Positions 34,240-45,225 of a stretch of DNA of 64,000 nt are shown here, one piece after another. Position numbers and translations under genes: made by a program. The DNA comes from Leptodontidium sp. MPI-SDFR-AT-0119 (lineage: Eukaryota; Ascomycota; Leotiomycetes; Helotiales; Leptodontidiaceae). The notes below the pieces were generated by a model. That model was given only the letters and a program-made list of their open reading frames with translations, ran no database searches and was not told the origin of the DNA. Where the stretch lies: assembly GCA_020726505.1 (NCBI GenBank), contig JAHLEZ010000007.1, forward strand, positions 2,542,001 to 2,606,000, read 5' to 3'. How positions within the stretch are numbered: the first letter of the stretch is position 1; each line of letters starts with the position of its first letter.

Positions 34240-34754
34240 CGTAAGAAACTGACATCTTTGAAGCGCCCAAAGGTTTACGTCTTGAGAAGCCAGACCCAGA
34301 GGCAGAGAAGGATCAACAGATTCTGAAAGCCCTTCGGGCAGTTTTGCGGGATTCCCATGCCCAGTTCCGGACGCCACAGCACCCCATACGTTGTGGTATG
34401 CTGAGCTGAAGAGGCAACTGGTCACCCGCTGCATCGACGCCGGCTTGGGCTGCAAGCATGCGATTCCTGGCCCCGGGTAGTACTGGTGTCAGCGGAGGCG
34501 GCTTCAAGTGATGACTTCCTGCAGATCTGCGTGTCCGGGGGGAGCTCGACCGAGTGGTCATCGACGAGTGTCATCTCACATTCACTGCTGCTGACCAGTA
34601 CCGGGTGTTGGTGCTCCTCCGCAACCTAGGCTGCCCGTTCGTATTCTTGATTAGAACCTTGCCGCCACTCTGCCTATGGGAATTTAAGGAGGCTATGCAG
34701 CTGCAGAATCCCCTCTACATCCGCGCGTCTAATCACCGCGTTAACTCCTACTAA
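34240..34754 (+). pseudogene. RecQ-type helicase remnant (telomere-linked-helicase-like)
   Basis: One frame encodes VVIDECHLTFTAADQYRVLV with the DECH box at 34563-34574. It continues through LLRNLGCPFVFLIRTLPPL and ends NPLYIRASNHRVNSY at a stop at 34752-34754. The upstream fragment (KALRAVLRDSHAQFRTPQH, about 34325-34385) matches the segment before motif I, but motif I (GxGKT) and flanking sequence are missing. Such DECH helicases are commonly subtelomeric in filamentous fungi. This copy is clearly deleted and inactive. Confidence 0.7.
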
Positions 34755-35564
34755 AGCCAGTTCGCGAGACATTGGCCATGAGTTAGTCTGCTCACTGCAT
34801 ATCTGGTTAAACAGTAATCTGAGGGTGACGTGATGTCTGTCTAAATCTAGAACGCTTTTCATTCTTAAGGCCTTATTATTGGATTTCGGAACTTTCCCCC
34901 TTGATGCAACACAGCTGAGTGAGCATGTAAACCAGGTATTTGAATGGCGAAAGAATAAATCTTTTAAACAGGGGAGCCATTTTTCATTGGCTATGTACAA
35001 AATATCAAGCGAGTCTGCCCAAAGCTGTTGACAGATTTTTTTTTTCGCCCGGTTAGAGGTAGTAATGATAAGGCTGTGGATGTAGGCCAGTAAAAGAATT
35101 CCCGCATGCAAGCCTCTACTAAAGGAGAAAGGTCGCAACATATAATCAGATAATAAGGCGCCAACTTTCAGAGATCTCCGCGTCGCAGCTAAAGAAGAAT
35201 ATGACGGCACCGGGCGGCGTTTACGCTCGACTATTATTACAAGTCCGATTGCGATCAGCCATTATACTATGGTATTGCCAGGTATGCGGCTGGTCAGCTG
35301 AAGGCTAGATCTGGCGCGAGGGGAAGGGTCCTGTACTAAAGTAAGATGCAGCCAACGGAGAGGGGCGATAGAGTCTTGTGACTCACACTAACAGAGTGCC
35401 AAAGATGTCAAAACAGTACACCGTATTCCAATAAGTTGTGGTGTTTTATAGCCAGCTGCGATCACGATTGACGACACTCATCCTAGCGTCTCACTTTTTA
35501 CAGACTCTCTTTTAATACAAATTCCGTACGAAGAAACATATTAGATCTCTGTGCGTCTAGTATT
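34755..35564. other. intergenic
   Basis: No supported gene. A minus-strand open frame (34674-35210) overlaps the helicase remnant antisense and is probably spurious. A ~58-bp segment at about 35373-35431 is repeated at about 38774-38832. Confidence 0.4.
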
Positions 35565-37354
35565 ATGATCGGCGAAATCCCCACGGACATAACATTCGGG
35601 ACAACAAAGCTTTCAAGTCTCAGTTCCTCCACGGCGCAAAATATGCCTCAGCCTGATGCTGGCCAGCCCTCTGAAGAATTTGATCCCTCCAACAAAAACC
35701 TTAACGACCCGGCGAGAGTAGCGTATCAGTCGCTGATCTATAACACAAGGACGTTAGAGTTTTCTGGCTTTGCCAGAAATCAACGCCAACAATACGGCAC
35801 TGCCCGCGAGAAGGGTAGAGCGGCAGCACTTCATTTCTTGAGCAATGGTCAGATTTCGATAACACCCTTCTGTGACTCCTTGGCGTTGCAAAAGTACTTA
35901 GATGCTGGAACCAGTGCTGATGTATACCATGGAAATCCTTCCACTGGTGTGCGCCAACCTCTTCGACGTATGATCCTCCTTGAAGACCTGCCAAGGAATC
36001 ATATCGAGGTTTTAGGAAGCCGCCTACGAATTCATCCATCATTCTTCGCAGCCCACTACTCCGATCCGATAAAAACTGGTTCCGCAGCGAAGGGACTTAC
36101 CTTGGGCCAGCCTTCTCGAGGCTCATTTGTACTTCAATCTCCACAAATGCATTACATGGTGGTGAACGACCAGAAACTCGATGGCGGAGGTTTGATATAC
36201 CGAGGAAACTCTCACGTTAGACGATCCATAATGAAGGGCGTCAAGGAGAGCGCAGCGGATTTAGCTGCCTGCTTTGGAGAAATGTGGAACGTCATTTCGT
36301 TTTGGAGCGTAGAGCATGGGAATGGGGACTGGACAGGTGCGTTGAACATTAGCTCTTCTCTGTTACATAGTATCTTCTGGCTCACGAAACCCAACTAGCC
36401 GTGGTGATTGTTGACCCTCCCTTGGGCGATGAAATCCGCCATGTCGATAAAGGCGAGCTCCGTAAGATTACAATTACCGAGGGCGACCCAGCGACAGGGT
36501 TCGGAATGCAATACCCGAGCTTGACGGCGAAGAAGGATCTTCCGGACGATATAGACAACTGGAATACTCCAGAGCCCTCGCCCAACATGCAATCCGTCTT
36601 TGAAGAGACACTACATGCCTACTCCAGCGGCAAGCATCCGGTGACCGATGATCCAACAAGTTGCACAACTATCATTCGGCGGATTACGCTCTCTATGTGG
36701 ATAGGATATCTGGACCGAATGCGATATGTCCTTAATAACACCCATAAACAGCTTCACGGAGGCAATGAAAACGCTCTCCTGTGGCATGACTGGCTATTCC
36801 AGGATCTCATCGCGCTAAAGGCGGACCTGGAATATATTCTGATCTTTTTATACCGAAACTTGAAAGTACTCCAAGTCAGACTTAGCGGAACCTCGAGATC
36901 CGGAATGATTGATGAGTGGGAAGCCGATGAATGGAGGCTTGCAGAAGCCCGATTTAGCTCGTTGAGACGAGACGTTGATGGCATTGCCTCTATTTACGCC
37001 CACGCAGCTTCATTGGAAGCGATTCGTACCGCTAACGAGCAGTCTTCGTCCGTGGGCCGTTTGACAACACTGGCGACTGTATTTCTACCTCTGGGACTGG
37101 TCGCTGGGATTTTCTCTATTGGTGGAGAGTACGCCGTTGGTGCATCAAGGTTCTGGGTGTTCTTTGCTGTTACTGTCCCGCTTGGGATAACCATCGCCTT
37201 GTTACTATTCACGAATATTGCTCCAAAGGTGGGAAGTAAGGTGACTCCGCATCTACAGTCGCTGCAAAATACGCTTAGCATTCGTCATTCTCGCTCCGAG
37301 GGAAATGGAACCGACGATATGATCTTGCCACAGTTCAACAAAGCTCATAATTGA
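35565..37354 (+). CDS. CorA-like divalent cation transporter family protein (575 aa)
   Basis: Two exons, 35565-36336 and 36399-37354, with a 62-nt intron (gtgcgt...ccaactag) that joins DWT to AVVIVDPP in frame. The large N-terminal cytoplasmic region is followed by a helical stretch. Two C-terminal membrane spans follow, TTLATVFLPLGLVAGIFSI and FWVFFAVTVPLGITIALLLF, separated by GGEYAVG. This is the CorA two-span architecture. The classic GMN after the first span is replaced by SIG-GEY, as in many fungal CorA-like proteins, so Mg2+ transport is uncertain. ATG 35565 is the first in frame; Met at 35643 is an alternative. The gene is intact and of normal base composition although it sits between two repeat blocks. 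Confidence 0.85.
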
Positions 37355-37539
37355 GCACTTGGATTCAATTTTAAAGGATCCCATTCATCCCAGACTCCAA
37401 TGCTATCGTCCGAGCCTACCTTAATACTTCTCCCGCCCCTCAGCGGCCAGCCTCTCCTCCTGATCTGCGAATCTCGACGGCGGCGGCATCTGGCATGTGT
37501 TCTCGCATAGTTTGAGATGAATGTGATTTTTACAGGAGT

Positions 37540-38266
37540 ATTCGAGAGAAATGGACACAGCACTGCCAGGCAAGCACACTCGTACCCTGTACGACGGCCT
37601 CAAGCGGAGAGAAGCGAGCGTATTAGCACAACTCCGAACGGGAATGGCACGACTTAATGGATACCTCCACCAGATTGGAGCAGCGGAATCAGACCAATGC
37701 CAATGCGGCCAAGCAAGGGAAACCGTCAAGCATTTCCTCTTCCGATGCGCGAGATGGGATGCATACCGAACACAAATGCTAGTACAGACAGACACAAGAA
37801 GAGGCAACCTCTCTTGCTACTTGAGTGGGAAAGCACCATCTGACCCGGAGACATGGACACCAAATATGGAAGCAGTACGAGCAACGATCAAGTTTGCCAT
37901 TGCCACAGGACGACTAAACATGGACGTAGAACAAGGCAGCCAACACCCCACAATAGTAAATCCCATCTCATTCTCTCACCCCGACTAACCCCCAGCACCA
38001 CCGTGTCTCTAGCAGGTCTCGCTTTAGTTACCGGCGATAGGATATTGAACACTTGGAGGAATGATCTTTAAGCTCACTTACTACTAACCACACACGAGAC
38101 CTCGTTTGATTAATACAATTACTGAAAGTGGAAAACACGGGAAGAGGCAGTTCTGTACGGGCTTCAGGAGGTCATGGAAACACTGAACGGAGTGGATTAT
38201 GTAATATAGACTAGGGCCCTTAGGTTTAGAACCGGGCGAATAAACATCATCATCATCATCATCATC
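37540..38266 (+). mobile_element. 5'-truncated Tad-like LINE tail, not RIP-mutated
   Basis: The insert begins near 37540, just after the CorA gene, and ends in a (CAT)n tail at 38245-38266. It holds only the end of ORF2 and the 3' untranslated region. It aligns with the RIP-degraded copy ending at 34156 over coding and 3' parts (gcccttaggtttagaaccgggc). Very short copies escape RIP in known systems, which would explain why this one is clean. Confidence 0.85.
37551..37988 (+). pseudogene. LINE ORF2 C-terminus (zinc-binding region, 145 aa)
   Basis: An open frame of 145 codons: PGKHTRTLYDGLKRREAS, then AESDQCQCGQARETVKHFLF and the following RCARW. The latter is the CxC...H....C zinc-binding motif found after reverse transcriptase/RNase H in fungal LINEs. 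It is the tail of a polyprotein, not a host gene. The ATG used by a naive caller is internal to the original ORF2. Confidence 0.85.
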
Positions 38267-39435
38267 GAGCTGACAAGATTCCGGCGAAGGCACATCCAAA
38301 TTGCTGCCTGACGAGGCAATGAACCAGGACTAGGCTGAGTAGAGGCCCCAACCATTATCCTTGAGCCTCAGATGAGCAAGGAAGATGCGGTGTCACTTGT
38401 CTGCCTTGACTTTGCAGTAGGATGTATATTTCCGCTTGACTTGGTCTGAAAGCCGGACTGCATCCTGATTGTACTGTCTTCTCGCCGTGACTCATTCACT
38501 TAGCTCTGGGCCTTGAGTTTTAGCTGAGCAGGGAAGATGTGGTGCCTTACCTCGAGATAATTCGTACTAGTCCTCTGAGATCCTCAATGCCTCTGGCACC
38601 AGCTGGTGAATGTTAACAAAGCAGGTCACGGGTCAGATCACCAATCATCTGGTAGATTGGTAGCGGAAGAGTTACTGTTCTAAAACTGTAACTACAGGTG
38701 CTTATATGCATCTACATGCAATAGGCAGAAGTAGGCAACAAAGGAAACAGATGAGTCGTTCATCATGTGATATAGTCCCGTGACTCATGGCAGAGAGTAC
38801 CAAAGAGGTCAAAACAGCTCACCGTATTCTAACATCAACGAGCCCTCATCCATGGTCGACTTTGCCCAAGATTCTGGTCGGGCTGGGCGAGATGGGAAAG
38901 AAGCGTAGTTGTTAGTCCTCCTGTCCGATACTTGGAGGCCGCAAGCTGCCGGTAAAATTGGAGTCGAGAAGAGAGCACTCCACCGCTACCCGCTTGGCCC
39001 AGAGTGCCGCCGAATATGCTTGGGTGAGTATCTCGATTCCGAACCGCACTGGCGACAATGCGATTCATGCTAGACCCAGACTCCTAGCGCCTATCTCCTA
39101 CAGGGACTTTAAGGACCCCTTGGCAAAGATACGCGAATTCAACACGACTTTCGGTGCGCTAGCGTCTGAACAACCCCTTAACTCCCTGTAACAGGCTAGC
39201 TAACCGATTACGAACGTTACGAACCTGAAATCATAGGTCTGTGCGCCACAGGGTATTTGACAACCAGCAACATCAATCGAAACGTACAAGGCAGAATTTA
39301 ATTAGGAGTAGACCACCCGTGACGTCTCATAAGTACATTAACCTAATGTTCCTGCTTTAAAATCAACTTGTTGATCAATTCCTACGGTACAGCCTCCCAC
39401 TCTTCCACGACAGCCGGCCGCATCTCTTCAGCTGT
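38267..39435. other. intergenic
   Basis: No supported gene. Contains the second copy of the short repeat at about 38774-38832. The open frame at 38958-39191 is not convincing. Confidence 0.4.
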
Positions 39436-39670
39436 TGTAAGCTAGTGTTGACGCCTATATAAAATTACTTTATCTATCGCCAGCATTTCTCTATTGGATT
39501 CATATCAGGAGAGGTAGAAGGGTGAGGCATAAGGATAATTCCATGTTTTGTGCGGTACCACGCATAACAATTAGTTACGGATTTATAGATGTAGGCAGTA
39601 TTTCTGTCTTCCATGAATAACAGCTCCGTAGAAGGTCGTAAGGTATTTGTGACAAGGGCAAAAGCTTTTA
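39436..39670 (-). pseudogene. Tc1/mariner DDE transposase C-terminal remnant
   Basis: The minus strand encodes KAFALVTNTLRPSTELLFM, then EDRNTAY (second catalytic Asp region, about 39603-39614). It continues to PSTSPDMNPIEKCW (39481-39515), the signature SPDLNPIE.xW block of DDE_3/Tc1-like transposases. The N-terminal DNA-binding half and TIRs are not recognisable. Stops follow soon after, so only a decayed fragment remains. Confidence 0.75.
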
Positions 39671-40216
39671 TAATACCTAAGATATATGGTTCAAGTAGCT
39701 AGTGAAGGTAATCTGTTTGTAGAAACGCGCCTTTTTTACCGTGGCCGTTAAGGAAGCGAAGCTTTAATTTGTACTCGTAACTGTGACGACATGGGTGTTA
39801 GACTTATGTAATAAGTAAGTGAATAAATAGCTTTACTACTCGGCCTGCGGGCCCAAAAGGGTACATGAATTGGTTGGAGGCTAATTCAGCTATTCAACTA
39901 GATACAGGCGTTACGGTCCAACCGTAACAGTGGGGGGTGCAGAGACTTTTTGCACCCTACTGTACCAGATATTTTTCCACTTCCACTTCCACGCCTTGAG
40001 CATGACGTCAAACGGCCGAGTCTACCTTGTTTGTAGCACCAAGTTATTTATACTAACATATTAACTACTTATGCCCCTTACCTACGGTCTTTAGCCATTT
40101 TTTTTTTTTAAGACGTTAGCTTTTGCACGGCCACGCCTGTGAATCTTGAGACATTTTGCAGCAGGATTGGAGAAAGAACAGCTAATAGATATATTTAATT
40201 ATCACCTCTGTCTTCC

Positions 40217-40335
40217 ACATACGACCATAGACTGAGGAGAACCGGGCATCCCGTCCGCTCTGCCATACGTAAGCCTCAGATCGGCAGATTAGTAGTTGGG
40301 TGGGTGACCACCAGCGAATACCTGCTGTTGTATGT
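40217..40335 (+). rRNA. 5S ribosomal RNA
   Basis: A 119-nt sequence beginning acatacgaccatag and ending gttgtatgt, whose ends pair as the 5S terminal stem. It contains the conserved blocks cccgtccgctc and agtagttgggtgggtgacca of fungal 5S rRNA, the latter covering the internal RNA polymerase III promoter. A T-run (ttttt) directly after 40334 serves as terminator. It stands alone, as in Neurospora and many other filamentous ascomycetes where 5S genes are dispersed. Some helix positions differ from the Neurospora consensus (accgggcatcccg), so it could be a variant copy or a pseudogene. Confidence 0.9.
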
Positions 40336-41770
40336 TTTTGCCTTTGCTTCCTTTTTGTACCCCTTTGTGTGTCTTATCAATCCTGCTTGGTAAGCAAGTA
40401 CAGTAGATGAATTTGTGGTACGTCAATCGGATTGCCAGTTTTATAATTAGTTTTACTTTCAAGAGATTGAGAACTGCTTGCTACTATTTAGCGTTACTCC
40501 AACTATTCTATTGTGTTGCAATTACTTCAGCGTGCTAGTAATTATTATTATTAGTTCAAAGGAAATTGCTGGAGTGTAGGGATCGGAGAGAGCGAAAAGG
40601 CGAAGAATTGTGACCTTCAGGTATCCAAAGAAGGTAGAAGGTGTTCCTCCAGGTCCGAGTGACTGGAATTTCTTGTAATCGTGATGGATAATCCACAACA
40701 ATGCCGTTAACATAAGTGTGCATATAACAGAGGGCTGAAAAATCCGGACGCTTGAGATCATAGTAAGTAGCGTGAACACAATAGCATGCAGGGTGGTCCC
40801 AAATAGAATATTAAAATTGATATCCGATAGATTCTGACCGCTTCACTCGTTGTTCTCTTCCACGACTTGGTGCTGCGCGAGGTTCGTGTGCTTAGTGGTT
40901 GTTAATACGAGTGCATACTTAATTGTCTTCTGTTGACCCTACGAGAATATTGAAATCGTAGGTTCGTAGCCAGCACCACATTCAGGTGGGAATTCGACTT
41001 TTTCTGACCATGGGTTTGTACAAATGCGTTGCGACAAGGTTTGTCAGATGAGACCGTGATGACCCAAGGTAGACAGACCCACATTGAAGCGAATAGACGT
41101 TTTGGAGAACAAAAACAAACCCCTTCCCCTCCCTTCACTTCCCCTCCCACCCCCCATAACGAGACGACTAGAGGCATTTTCAAATGCAAAAAAGAGAGCT
41201 AATGAGTTTCCACAAGAAGTCGTATCTATTTGCCTTCTCCGTCAGAATATTAGTCCTCGGTTTCCAGCTTTCGAAGGGAGTACTGCACCAAACTCTCATT
41301 AGATGCTAATAAAGGCTCTTATTTAATTACATGTAGTAGTTAGTCTTTTGCTATAGGAGAAAAACAATGCGAAAAAAGGCGAAAAATAAATACCTAGCTT
41401 AAGCGTGCATTGAAGCTGGAAGGAACGGCACAGGATCCCCACATCGTCTCTGTTTTGAGCTGGGATTGGCTATTGTTTTCTTTGCTTGCTTGCGCCGTCA
41501 TGGTCCGATACTGAGCGCCACAAAGCGCCCAGCTGTCCAGCAACACACGCTGATTCGACCACGATCGCGCAGGCGTTTTGAAAACGCACAACCAACGGAG
41601 ACTGACACTGCCGTTGCGGCGGTTCGGCTTGTTCCGTGCCAGCATCGGGGGCATTTCCCATGTAGTGTTTGTTCCCACGCTGAGAATTTAAATTGATCTC
41701 GCACGTATATGAAGGCAGTTATGGAGAGCATCAATAAAACTTACCCGTGCGATCAACTTGAGTCGCTCAC
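40336..41770. other. intergenic
   Basis: No supported gene. A stem tggtgctg/cagcacca at about 40868-40976 encloses weak box A/B-like motifs but does not fold as a tRNA (see rejected items). Confidence 0.4.
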
Positions 41771-43188
41771 TTGCTTATCCTTGCAGTCAGTATCTCTCAG
41801 GTCAACGTAACAACCCAAATCCAATCATGTCCGGATCTATGTTCTCTGGCATGGGGTGCGGGGAATCCCGATTTTTCGAGCGTCGGGGTAAGTCTTTGTC
41901 GTTTTCGTCCTTCAATGCATTTTAATAACGGATCGCTAGGCCAATCTTTCCTGGATAATCCAAGCCGTCCTGGGATTCCTCCTCGGCCCATTCCTGATCA
42001 TAGGTGTCTGGCTCGATCATCGGTTTATACAAGTATATCCACTGTATCCCGACTATCCCAGAATTGAGGCCATACATACGGACTTCCTCGGAGCCCTTAG
42101 GCTCGTGACTGTGCCCGTGACTCTTGCCAGCCTTATATACCTCCGGAATGTCACATTTTTGTTTGAGGTGACTTACCTTTACTATCTAAACGCGATGCAA
42201 TTCCTCTCCCTACTCTCAGCGACATTTTCCTGTTTCGTCTTCGACGCCTGGGAATACAATCATGGCGGGGGGGTAGGCATACACCCGGAGAGGGAAAACA
42301 GACGCTTTCGAAAGAAAATTGCCGTAGTTTTCTGTGTCCTTGCGCTTGCGTTCTATCTTGGGGTTACGATTTTCATCAGCAGATCTCGGCTCTCGTTCCC
42401 ATTCCTCCCCGACATTACGGCGGCATGTCGAGCATACAGCAATATCATTCCAAAGCCACCGAAGCACGTTGAGGTCCCACCCGCGAACTGGGAATGGTTG
42501 ACTTCATACCTCGAGTCGTTGATGAACATGCCGCCTAGTCGGGGTAAAGCGGCGTTTATAACAGGACAGACCTTCGCCGTCGTGTACGCCTGCTGCCTTC
42601 TTGCTCTTCTACTTCTAGCAGGTATAAAGTGGCTAATCGAGGTCAACCTGTCACATGTTCCTCCGGGGTGGTTTGCAGCTATATCTCTGGGGACCTCGGT
42701 AGGAATGCTTTACTGCCTTGTACAGATGCAGATTGACCGCAACTTGATGAGGGATGTGATAGGAGAAGCGTATATTGATGATCAATGGGGCTTTGGACAG
42801 ATCCTTTCCGTATTCCTGTGGACGCAGATCCTCTGGTTAATTAGCGAGTGGATTTTCTCTACAGTCAAGCGCGTTCGAGGTGAGTAATACCATGGCTCAG
42901 CCGGATAGCTTTCTGTGAGTGAAGGACTGACCATAGCTAGGGGTTCCTTCAATTCGTCGCGTCAGTGCTACAGTCGAGATAGCCTACGAGCTCTCTCACC
43001 GGGCAGACCGGTCGACCGTCAACGCAGCTCATGGTTGTCCCCAATGTTCCAACCTGGAAGAAGATTGTGAATGCATAACACACGGACGTCTCCTGGCCTT
43101 AGGTGGAGATCACCGCGGACCCATGGGGTTGGCCAACCTTGAGCGAAGGTCTATAAAGTTAGAGAGTTGTGAAACTATTCGTAAATAA
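41771..43188 (+). CDS. multipass membrane protein, unknown function, three or more exons
   Basis: The core exon 41940-42879 is open with no Met needed: it begins ANLSWIIQAVLGFLLGPFL and continues through several hydrophobic spans. The spans are near TLASLIYLRNV, FLSLLSATFSCFVF, AVVFCVLALAFYLGVTIF, FAVVYACCLLALLLLAGI, FAAISLGTSVGMLYCLV and ILSVFLWTQILWLISEW. Upstream, ..GNPDFSSVG ends at 41887 and joins it in phase over a gtaagt...gctag intron (41888-41939). NPDF followed by I.Q is a pattern I recall from a fungal family of uncharacterised membrane proteins. Downstream, a strong donor (gtgagt, 42880) directly precedes the apparent stop at 42887. Splicing to 42941 adds an open 82-codon tail ending at 43188, and a second acceptor at 42936/42937 is possible. 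The first exon and start codon are not resolved. Confidence 0.6.
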
Positions 43189-43804
43189 AAATATATACAC
43201 TATAGTAAGAGGAAAATTTCAAATAATTATCCTTCTAGTCACCATTTTCTAGGGCCTTCAGATTTAGGTAAGTGATTAGAAGGCAAATGTGCGCTCGGTT
43301 ACAAACTGACTTTGTTTATTTACATTGTGTACTCTGAAAAGCTGACGGTAGAAAGAAGTGACTTGACCGCTGTATTTCTTTTATGCTTCCGTAAATGTAT
43401 TATAGCTTGAACGAAGATCTTTTAGGGTTCCACGTGTACTGTCCTCAGAGTGGGTTAGCTGTTTGAGTAGTTACAATCGTACGATTTAATTTGTCTCGAG
43501 GCCGCAGTTACAAGTGAGTGAGTGTTATTTTATCAAATAATGAACATCGTTTTTTATTGGACTATTACTGGCTGGTTGATATATATATATAAGTAGAATC
43601 GCTGGCGGAGCTATGCAGAAAAGAGATCACGGCACTGAGCTTCACAAGATGCAGGGAATATAACTGGCCATAGCAAAGACTCCTATTTTGGACTCCAAGA
43701 GCTATGCAATCCACCCATCTCTATCCAGTCATCCAGTAAAAAACAGAAAATACCATGGTATCGTAAAGCGAACATTCCTTGTGAATGCTCAGCACACTCC
43801 TCAT
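43189..43804. other. intergenic
   Basis: Contains a short (at)n run near 43581. Nothing else that I can support. Confidence 0.4.
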
Positions 43805-45225
43805 CTATGCATCGCCCTTCTGCTTCCGCTTCTTCTTCGTTCTCTCCTCGGCATCCTCGCCATCAGCACCACCCTCCGCCTTCCGCTTCTTCTCCTTCTT
43901 GTCTTTCTTTTCTTTCTTAACTTTCTTCACTTCGACCTCAGGCTCTACACTTTCTACCGCCTTGCGCTTCTTTTCCCTCTTGTCGAGCTTGACCTTCTTT
44001 TCTACAACCTCCTCATCGACACCACTGCTACGTCTGCGCTTCTTCTTAGCCTTCTTATCCTCTTTAGCCTCAGCTTCTTCCTGCGCCTTCGTCCCGGTCA
44101 CAATCTCTGCTTGTAGACTTGCTTCGAGTTCTGCAAAGTCAACTTCTGGTTCAGGTTCCGGTTGTGAGCTAGGTTCTTTGGGAGGTGCAACTTTGGCTGC
44201 TTCGTGTGCTGCTTTCTTGGCTTCGCGCGCGGCTTTTCGGGCTAAGGCTGCTTCTTCCTCGAGCTGCTTGCGACTCTTCTTCTCTGGTTTAGGTTCGAGA
44301 TTGACTGGTGTTGGTTCGACGTCGACGACGAAGTAGGGATTGGCGACTGCGACGGGCTGCTCTTTCTCTACAGGCTTGGTCTCGACTGTGACAGAGGCAG
44401 AGCGTGGAATCTTCGAGCCGGCGTTGAGTTGCATAAAATCTGCATTCTCTGCCACTGCGTAGGTCTCACTTCACTCTTCCTCTGAGTCCGCTGAAGAATC
44501 TGAAGAGTCCGCTATCTCGCTATCGCCATCCTCGTCCACATCCTCGGGGTTTTTGCCTAGCTTTCCCTTTCCGATTGGGTCGTAACCAATATCTGCAGTC
44601 TTTTGCTGGAGTTTTAGTCCAAGAGGTTCGAAATTCGTGCCCAGAACACCGAAGCCCTTCTTATCTTGCAAATATCGCGAAGGTACCTATCAATATAATT
44701 AGTAAATATCAATTACGCATCGCCTTATAAACTCACAATTCCCTTCGCAGTAATCCGCGCACTTATTAAAACCTCGCGCGCTCTATCCGTCATACCACAA
44801 TAACTCTCCAATTGCCCCTCTCACCTAACTCAAACTCTAATCTCTCCTTCTCAGACATATCCGCTATATCAGCCTTTATACTCTGCATAACCCTACCCAG
44901 CGACCGAATATGCGACTCGATAACCCTAAGATACTTCTTAAACAACGCCAGCTACTTGCATGCTGCGGACTCTTCGTAAACGGCTTCGGACGACCTATTA
45001 GTAACGAATAAGTCGCCGGTCTAAGTGAATTAGAGTGCATGGCGCTCTTCTTCTCCCGCGACGGGATCTTCTTCGCTTTCTTCTCTAGTCGCGCTAGTTT
45101 CGGTATGCCTGAGATTTTGGGTTCTTGATTAAGTTTCTTGACGACTAACTTAGCTTCCTTGCGACCGGCTTTTCCTTTACCTTTGCCTATCTTAAGGAGT
45201 GGTTTGTGGTTTGGAATAGAGATTA
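43805..45225 (-). pseudogene. Lys-rich, probably nucleolar protein gene with RIP-damaged 5' half
   Basis: The 3' part is a continuous frame from 44686 to 43805. It starts VPSRYLQDKKGFGVLGTNFE, then an acidic Ser/Asp/Glu stretch, and ends in Lys-rich repeats (KKVKKEKKDKKEKKRK, TKKKRKQKGDA) typical of nucleolar/rRNA-processing proteins. It is broken by one in-frame TGA at 44471-44473 (SEEE*SETYAVAEN). This would be CGA before a C-to-T change. Upstream, an intron (44736-44687, gtgag...gatag) joins ARITAKGI to VPSRYL. Further 5' coding sequence (for example SLGRVMQSIKADIADMSEKE) is readable to about 45225 but contains stops such as AAG-TAG-CTG and a frame discontinuity. The damage increases toward the neighbouring repeats. 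I cannot name the family. Confidence 0.6.

Noticed and set aside
34674..35210. 178-aa minus-strand ORF
   Set aside because: Its C-terminal part is antisense to the RecQ helicase remnant and the rest has no family features. Probably chance.
38958..39191. 77-aa ORF
   Set aside because: No domain, no start context, no neighbours in frame; cannot be supported.
40868..40980. tRNA-like structure: 8-bp closing stem tggtgctg/cagcacca with box A/B-like motifs
   Set aside because: The length is 108 nt, the D-arm is displaced and the T-loop motif is imperfect (ggttcgtagcc). It does not fold as a tRNA even with an intron.
43688..44336. 142- and 183-aa plus-strand Leu/Ser/Phe-rich ORFs
   Set aside because: Antisense readings of the Lys/Glu-rich repeats of the gene on the minus strand.
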